Shown piece after piece: positions 15,443 through 19,590 of a DNA stretch of 19,590 nucleotides. The position numbers and the translations under genes were made by a program. The DNA comes from Ruthenibacterium avium (GTDB lineage Bacteria; Bacillota; Clostridia; Oscillospirales; Ruminococcaceae): the NCBI GenBank assembly GCA_019118905.1, contig DWYA01000039.1, positions 1 through 19,590 on the forward strand. Reading direction: 5' to 3'. Every line of letters begins with the position of its first letter. Positions within the stretch are counted from its first letter, which is position 1. The notes beneath the pieces are model-generated. The model worked only from the letters and a program-made list of their open reading frames with translations, made no database searches and had not been told where the DNA came from.

Positions 15443-15925
15443 TTAAAACAAATCCTCATCGTCACACAGCTTAAAATAGCTTGCGTTCTTCGTGTCGATG
15501 CTCACGGGGCCGTTTTCGGCTTCCAGCGTGACAACGCCGCCCTCCTTGCCCAGCAGAATGCCGGCAATTTCGCGGTCGCCGTTTTCGTCCGGGCGAATCA
15601 GGCGCGCGCGCACCTTTTGGCTCTTTTTCGCTTCAAAATGAGCGTCGCGCGTCAGCTTGCAGCCAAGCCCCGGGCTGCCCACTTCCAGGTAATAGCTCTC
15701 ATCAATGGGGTCTGCCTCGTCCAAAATGGGGTTGATGGCGCGTGTGGCATCCTCGCACGCCTGCATGTCCAGCGGCTCGTCCCGGTCAATCAGCACCCGC
15801 AAAAACCAATCGGGGCCTTCTTTTTCAAACCGAACATCCCACAGACGCAGCCCCAGCTGCGCGAGCGCAGGGGAAACGAGTGCCTCCACCGCCGAAACGG
15901 TTGTACCGCTTTTTCCTTTTGCCAT
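15443..15925 (-). CDS. rimP: Ribosome maturation factor RimP
   Basis: RimP is needed for efficient maturation of the 30S subunit. The 160-residue protein shows the family pattern: VEALVSPALAQLGLRLWDVRFEKEG, LRVLIDRDEPLDMQACEDATRAINPILDE, and YYLEVGSPGLGCKL, the most diagnostic segment, followed by a C-terminal SH3-like domain. The ATG at 15923-15925 has GGGAGG four bases upstream. A longer open frame to 16084 passes through the leader hairpin and is leader. It is probably the first gene of the rimP-nusA-infB operon. Confidence 0.93.
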   Translation of the reverse strand: MAKGKSGTTVSAVEALVSPALAQLGLRLWDVRFEKEGPDWFLRVLIDRDEPLDMQACEDATRAINPILDEADPIDESYYLEVGSPGLGCKLTRDAHFEAKKSQKVRARLIRPDENGDREIAGILLGKEGGVVTLEAENGPVSIDTKNASYFKLCDDEDLF

Positions 15926-16000
15926 AAAACCTCCCGCCGAACGGCCTTTTGCCCCGGCGCAGACGCCCCCGCGTTTTTGCACCGTTGCCTTAACAAACAG

Positions 16001-16030
16001 GAAAGAGCGGACCGCGCGGCCCACTCTTTC
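16001..16030 (-). promoter_or_regulatory. Stable leader hairpin upstream of rimP
   Basis: On the minus strand GAAAGAGTGGGCC pairs with GGTCCGCTCTTTC around a GCGC loop: 13 bp with two G-U pairs. It lies about 20 bases downstream of a -10-like sequence and 75 bases before rimP. It could be an attenuator or NusA-responsive site controlling the operon. CTGTTTGTT follows it, not a clean T-run. Confidence 0.5.
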
Positions 16031-16052
16031 ACTAAAAACATATCGTACGCTA

Positions 16053-16058
16053 ATTATA
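16053..16058 (-). promoter_or_regulatory. Likely -10 box of the rimP operon promoter
   Basis: TATAAT on the minus strand lies in the AT-rich gap between trmB and rimP. A convincing -35 box is not visible at the ideal distance; TTGCAT is about 20 bases upstream. The position fits a promoter for the rimP-nusA-infB operon. Confidence 0.45.
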
Positions 16059-16089
16059 TTACCACAAGCGCCCAAAATATGCAAGCTTT

Positions 16090-16851
16090 TTATTCCTGCG
16101 CTTCCGGCTCGCCCTGCGCGGCTTTTTGCTCATAAGGGTCGGTGTGCTGAATTTCCGCACGCAGACGGCGCTCGGTTTCTGGGTCGATGGCCGCCTTGCG
16201 CGCCATCAGCGCTTTGGTGGGAATCCCCATTTCCGTGAACATCGCTTCATGCTCGGTGCGAATGTTCCACGCGGGTTCATCGGCGTGTAAATCGCGCGTC
16301 ATCCAAGTGATTTCAAACCCTGCTTCGGGCAAATATTGCAGCGTATCCTCAAAGAGGTCGTCATCATCGCACTTAAAGCAGATTTCGCCGTTTTCCGAAA
16401 GGAAGTCGCGGTACTGCACCAGCTGGCGCGGATGCGTTAAGCGGTGCTTTTTATGGCCGGACTTTTTGTTCCAGGGGTTGCAGAAATTGATATAAATGCG
16501 CTCCACTTGGTCGGGCGCAGCCAGCATACAGCGAATGCGCTCAATGTCGTGGGATAAAATTACCACGTTGTCCGGCGTTTTGCCCTCGGCTGCATAACGG
16601 CGCTCAATGTTTCGCTTTGCCAAAATAAGCACCTTATCTGTAATATCCACACCGATGTAATTGCGCTCGGGGTGGCGCAGTGCCAGCTGCGACAAAAAGC
16701 CGCCCTTGCCGCACCCGAGTTCCATGTGAATCGGCAATTCGGGGTTTTGAAACACTTCGCGCCATTTTCCTTTTTGTGCCATAGGCTCGTTGATATGGTA
16801 CGCACAGGCGGCCAGCTCCGGCCCGGCATACGGCTTAAAACGCATTCTCAT
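16090..16851 (-). CDS. trmB: tRNA (guanine(46)-N7)-methyltransferase
   Basis: TrmB uses S-adenosylmethionine to methylate G46 in tRNA variable loops. The 253-residue protein has the SAM-binding motif ELGCGKGGF (44-52), GVDITDK, and the family segment INFCNPWNKKSGHKKHRLTHP (121 onward). Many TrmB proteins have an aspartate in that segment (DPWPK), replaced here by Asn (N125); I recall similar CNPW forms in other Clostridia, so this is not evidence of inactivity. The C-terminal 35 residues extend past the usual fold. The ATG at 16849-16851 has AGAGAGG six bases upstream. It follows nrdG after 61 bases that hold a GC hairpin. Confidence 0.93.
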   Translation of the reverse strand: MRMRFKPYAGPELAACAYHINEPMAQKGKWREVFQNPELPIHMELGCGKGGFLSQLALRHPERNYIGVDITDKVLILAKRNIERRYAAEGKTPDNVVILSHDIERIRCMLAAPDQVERIYINFCNPWNKKSGHKKHRLTHPRQLVQYRDFLSENGEICFKCDDDDLFEDTLQYLPEAGFEITWMTRDLHADEPAWNIRTEHEAMFTEMGIPTKALMARKAAIDPETERRLRAEIQHTDPYEQKAAQGEPEAQE

Positions 16852-16888
16852 AGGGAACCTCTCTTTTTCGTCTTTTAGCAATCCGCCT

Positions 16889-16904
16889 GCCCGAGTGCTC
16901 GGGC
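16889..16904 (-). repeat. GC-rich hairpin between nrdG and trmB
   Basis: GCCCGAG-TG-CTCGGGC is a perfect 7 bp stem in the 61-base gap. There is no T-run on the minus strand, so it is a weak terminator at best and may shape nrd versus trmB expression. Confidence 0.45.
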
Positions 16905-16912
16905 GTTCTGTT

Positions 16913-17437
16913 TTAGCGCGCGCCCGTCCAGCGCTCGCCGTCATACCATACGGGAGCATTGGCCGCAAGGCTTTTGGGTACGTCTAAAATCCGCTGATTT
17001 TCACTTCCGCGAAAGCGCAAATCCAAATTGCGCTGTGACAAAATAAACGGCCCGTCCACCAGCACATCCAGCTCCTTTAGCAATGCACGCTGCTGCGGCG
17101 TACCGTTCATTAGCTGCTCCAACGTATAGCCCGTATACGCCGCCAGCTCATAGCCATGGGGCTTGAGCTGCTGGGCAAGGCACAAAAAGCCCTCGGCCTG
17201 ACAAAACGGCTCGCCGCCGGAAAACGTCACGCCTTTGGCCAGCGGATTCGCCCGCACGATGCGCACCAACTCCTCAACGGGAACTTTTGTTCCCACGTCG
17301 AACGGATGGCTTTCCGGGTTATGGCATCCTTCGCAGTGATGGGGGCACCCCTGCGCAAAAATAGTGACACGAATGCCGGGGCCGTCCACGATAGAATCGT
17401 TGACGATCCCGGCCAAATCCAAACAGACGCTGTCCAT
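16913..17437 (-). CDS. nrdG: Anaerobic ribonucleotide reductase activating protein
   Basis: NrdG is the radical SAM activase that abstracts a hydrogen from the glycine of NrdD to make the glycyl radical. The 174-residue protein has GPGIRVTIFAQG followed by CPHHCEGCHNP, with C31, C35 and C38 forming the CxxxCxxC cluster site, then VTFSGGEPF (the SAM-binding GGE motif), and VDGPF further on. All key residues are present. Its ATG at 17435-17437 shares one base with the stop of the preceding 52-residue glycyl-radical ORF (TGATG), so activase and glycyl-radical polypeptide are probably made by coupled translation. Confidence 0.96.
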   Translation of the reverse strand: MDSVCLDLAGIVNDSIVDGPGIRVTIFAQGCPHHCEGCHNPESHPFDVGTKVPVEELVRIVRANPLAKGVTFSGGEPFCQAEGFLCLAQQLKPHGYELAAYTGYTLEQLMNGTPQQRALLKELDVLVDGPFILSQRNLDLRFRGSENQRILDVPKSLAANAPVWYDGERWTGAR

Positions 17438-17595
17438 CAGCGGCTCAGACCATGCTTGACGCGGTCGCGTTCTTCTGCTTTTTTTGCGTCATTCCATTTG
17501 TCCATCGTTCCAACCAGATAGCCCGTAATGCGGCGGATGCGCTCAAAGCCGACATCCTTTCCGTTTTTTGCCGATACATTTGTTTTGACTGCCAT
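17437..17595 (-). CDS. Stand-alone glycyl-radical segment of class III NrdD
   Basis: This 52-residue ORF carries FERIRRITGYLVG and then DRVKHG. This matches the C-terminal glycyl-radical loop of class III reductases such as E. coli NrdD, which reads RRVCGYLG and ends RRVKHLG. G25 is the expected radical site; the residue before it is Thr instead of the Cys in E. coli. The ATG at 17593-17595 has GGGAGG eight bases upstream, so it can be translated independently. It lies between nrdD, which stops before this motif, and nrdG, with which it shares one base. It is in the same frame as nrdD, separated by one TAA and 99 bases. I infer that it joins the NrdD chain to rebuild the active site. Read-through fusion or a repair subunit like YfiD/GrcA are alternatives. 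Confidence 0.82.
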   Translation of the reverse strand: MAVKTNVSAKNGKDVGFERIRRITGYLVGTMDKWNDAKKAEERDRVKHGLSR

Positions 17596-17676
17596 AACAC
17601 ATACCTCCCAATTTTCTTGCGGATGCGCCCTGTCTCTCTGTCGTTTGCAAAGCACACAGGCCGCACCCATCAGCAC

Positions 17677-17692
17677 AGCGGCAAGCGCCGCT
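17677..17692 (-). repeat. Hairpin between nrdD and the glycyl-radical ORF
   Basis: AGCGGC-AAGC-GCCGCT is a perfect 6 bp stem two bases past the nrdD stop. T-rich sequence (TTTTT) flanks it only on the plus-strand 3' side, so on the transcribed minus strand it lacks a T-run and should not terminate strongly. It may set the ratio of NrdD chain to glycyl-radical peptide. Confidence 0.5.
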
Positions 17693-17694
17693 TT

Positions 17695-19590
17695 TTATTC
17701 ACAGCCGCAGAATGCGGTGACTTCTGGATAAAGCTTTTTCAGCTCGGCAATGCGCTCGGGGCTCAGCTCCTCACCCTCGCGCCGCCCGCAGCGGGGGCAA
17801 ACCTCGCCAATCACACCCACATAGCCGCACACAGGGTCGCGGTCAACCGGATGGTTGATGGAACCATAGCCGATACCGGCGTCGTGCATACAGCGCACGA
17901 CAGCCTCAAACGCTTCGACATTATTGGCGGTGTCACCATCCAGCTCTACATAGCTGATATGCCCCGCGTTCGTCAAGGCGTGGTAAGGCGCTTCCTTGTT
18001 GATTTTGTCATAGGCCGAAATTTCGTACCAGACAGGAATATGGAAGCTGTTGGTGTAATATTCGCGGTCGGTTACGCCCGGAATGACGCCGTAGCGTTTT
18101 TTGTCCATGCGCAGAAAGCGCCCGGAAAGACCCTCGGCAGGTGTTGCCAAAAGGCCGAAGTTCAGGCCCATCTCTTTGCCGCGGCGGTCGCAGAAATCGC
18201 GCATATGGCCGATAATTTCCAAGCCCTTTTGCTGCATTTCCTCGCTTTCGCCATGGTGATGGCCATAAAGCGCGGTCAAGGTTTCGGCCAAGCCGATGAA
18301 GCCAATGGAAAGGCTTCCGTGCTTGAGCACCTCGCGCACTTCATCATTGGGGCCTAAGCGGTCGGAGTCCAGCCAGACGCCCTGCCCCATTAAGAACGGG
18401 TAGTTATACACACGCTTGGAGGCTTGAATCTCAAAGCGGTCTAACAATTGCTGTGCCACCAGCTCCATCATCTCGTCCAGTTTTTGATAGAACAGTGCCT
18501 CGTCACCTTTGCTTTCAATCGCAAGGCGCGGAAGGTTGATGGACGTGAAAGACAAATTGCCGCGCGAATAGGCAATTTCGCGTTCGGGGTCATAGAAGTT
18601 GCCCATCACGCGGGTACGGCAGCCCATGGTAGCCACTTCCGTTTCCGGGTGGCCGGGGCGGTAGTACTGCAAGTTGAACGGGCTGTCCAAAAAGACGTAG
18701 TTCGGGAACAAACGCTTCGCGCTCACGCGGCACGACAGCTGGAACAAGTCATAGTTCGGGTCGCTGGGGTTGTAGTTGACGCCCTCTTTCACCTTGAAAA
18801 TGTGAATAGGGAAAATGGGCGTTTCGCCGTGTCCGAGCCCGGCATCCTCCGCCAAAAGGATGTTGCGGATTACCATGCGGCCCTCGGGCGAAGTATCCGT
18901 GCCGTAGTTGATGGAAGAAAACGGCGTTTGCGCACCGGCGCGGGAGTGCATGGTGTTCAAATTGTGCACAAAGCCCTCCATCGCTTGGAAGGTGTCGCGG
19001 TCAGTGCTTTCGGCAGCGCGGCGGCGTGCGCGGCGCACGATGGAAGCGGCTGTTTTCTCGTCCAAGCGGCCTGTTTTGACTAAGGCATCGACAGCGGCAG
19101 CATCAAAGCGTTCGGCATCCACCTCCAAACGTGCGGGGCGACCCGTTGCCTCCTCGCCCGCCTCGGCGGCCTGCTGCGCCAGCTGCGCTTCGTTTTCGCT
19201 GTCCAGCACATCCTCCAGCGCATCGCGCAGTTTTCTGCGGTACAAGCGCGCAAACGACTTTGCAACGCCCTGCGCCATCGCATAGTCAAAATTGGGTACA
19301 CCCTGGCCTCCGTGCTGGTCGTTTTGGTTCGACTGAATGGCAATGGCCGCAAGCGCCGCATAGCTTCCGATGCTTTGCGGCTCGCGCAGATAGCCGTGAC
19401 CCGTAGAAAAACCACCCTTGAACAGTCGAAGCAAATCAATCTGACAGCAAGTAGTGGTTAATGCATAAAAATCAAAATCATGTATATGAATGTCGCCCTC
19501 GGCATACGCCTTGGATTGCTCGGGAGTGAGCAGGTAAGCGGCATTGTAAGCCTTTGCGCCCGCCGTGCCGATTTGCAGCATACTGCCCAT
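17695..19590 (-). CDS. nrdD: Anaerobic (class III) ribonucleoside-triphosphate reductase, catalytic chain lacking the glycyl-radical tail (partial)
   Basis: NrdD reduces ribonucleotides to deoxyribonucleotides without oxygen. The frame runs off the right edge, so the N-terminus, including any ATP-cone, is missing; 631 residues are visible. Family hallmarks are GDIHIHDFDF, CCQIDLLRLFKGGFSTGHG, QSNQNDQHGGQ, NLNTMHSRAGAQTPFSSINYG, LSCRVSAKRLFPNY, and TMGCRTRV with the likely thiyl cysteine C324 (window numbering). An Ala/Glu/Arg-rich stretch at about 130-192 looks like a lineage insert. The zinc ribbon is incomplete: D585, C588, C598 and C601 occupy the usual four-Cys positions, while C628 and C630 lie in the tail. 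The chain ends before the glycyl-radical motif, which is encoded by the next ORF. nrdG follows. Confidence 0.95.
   Translation of the reverse strand: MGSMLQIGTAGAKAYNAAYLLTPEQSKAYAEGDIHIHDFDFYALTTTCCQIDLLRLFKGGFSTGHGYLREPQSIGSYAALAAIAIQSNQNDQHGGQGVPNFDYAMAQGVAKSFARLYRRKLRDALEDVLDSENEAQLAQQAAEAGEEATGRPARLEVDAERFDAAAVDALVKTGRLDEKTAASIVRRARRRAAESTDRDTFQAMEGFVHNLNTMHSRAGAQTPFSSINYGTDTSPEGRMVIRNILLAEDAGLGHGETPIFPIHIFKVKEGVNYNPSDPNYDLFQLSCRVSAKRLFPNYVFLDSPFNLQYYRPGHPETEVATMGCRTRVMGNFYDPEREIAYSRGNLSFTSINLPRLAIESKGDEALFYQKLDEMMELVAQQLLDRFEIQASKRVYNYPFLMGQGVWLDSDRLGPNDEVREVLKHGSLSIGFIGLAETLTALYGHHHGESEEMQQKGLEIIGHMRDFCDRRGKEMGLNFGLLATPAEGLSGRFLRMDKKRYGVIPGVTDREYYTNSFHIPVWYEISAYDKINKEAPYHALTNAGHISYVELDGDTANNVEAFEAVVRCMHDAGIGYGSINHPVDRDPVCGYVGVIGEVCPRCGRREGEELSPERIAELKKLYPEVTAFCGCE

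Noticed and set aside
17596..17676. Longer form of the glycyl-radical ORF starting at 17676
   Set aside because: The extra residues look like translated leader, and the GGGAGG at about 17600 correctly serves the ATG at 17595. In-frame continuity with nrdD is kept as an observation only.
1..19590. CRISPR arrays, tRNA or rRNA genes, insertion sequences, toxin-antitoxin or defence genes
   Set aside because: No regularly spaced repeats, cloverleaf or rRNA-like sequence, transposase ORF or recognisable defence domain was seen on either strand.

Overview
The window looks like a chromosomal segment of a low-oxygen Firmicute of the class Clostridia, probably a gut Oscillospirales-type organism. This rests on a class III (oxygen-sensitive) ribonucleotide reductase, the Firmicutes-style order rimP-nusA-rnpM-ylxQ-infB-rbfA-nrnA-truB-ribF-rpsO-pnp, and a Tn916-type integrase module like those common in gut Clostridia. 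The lineage is inferred from gene content only.

Region A (1 to about 2500, plus strand) is the integrase end of an integrated mobile element, visibly more AT-rich than the rest. It holds the tail of a probable D5/P4-type primase-helicase, a small protein built from two copies of one unit, a Tn916-like excisionase, a strong hairpin, and a Tn916-family tyrosine integrase. Just past the integrase come paired TTTACTACGT repeats, a long inverted repeat, and a T6-C-A7 tract at the end of the next gene that may mark the element/chromosome junction.

Region B (2503 to 19590) is entirely minus strand. Read in the transcription direction (right to left) it begins with the anaerobic ribonucleotide reductase: nrdD (5' end outside the window), then a separate 52-residue ORF carrying the glycyl-radical motif normally found at the NrdD C-terminus, then the activase nrdG. 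Next come trmB and a compact translation/RNA operon: rimP, nusA, rnpM (ylxR), ylxQ, infB, rbfA, nrnA, truB, ribF. Several of these genes overlap. After it come rpsO with its own promoter and leader, pnp with a long leader hairpin, prfC with a terminator-like leader hairpin, and ansA, which converges on the mobile element.

The most striking observation is the split class III reductase. The catalytic chain ends at a TAA after an incomplete zinc ribbon, and the glycyl-radical segment follows 99 bases later with its own ribosome binding site, in the same reading frame, sharing one base with nrdG. Other points of interest are the duplicated element protein with a nested ribosome binding site and start at its second copy, the pnp and prfC leader structures, and GC-rich hairpins that abut the stop codons of nusA, infB and pnp and lie 2 bases from that of nrdD. 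No tRNA, rRNA, CRISPR array or insertion sequence was seen, and no stretch over 300 bases lacks a gene.
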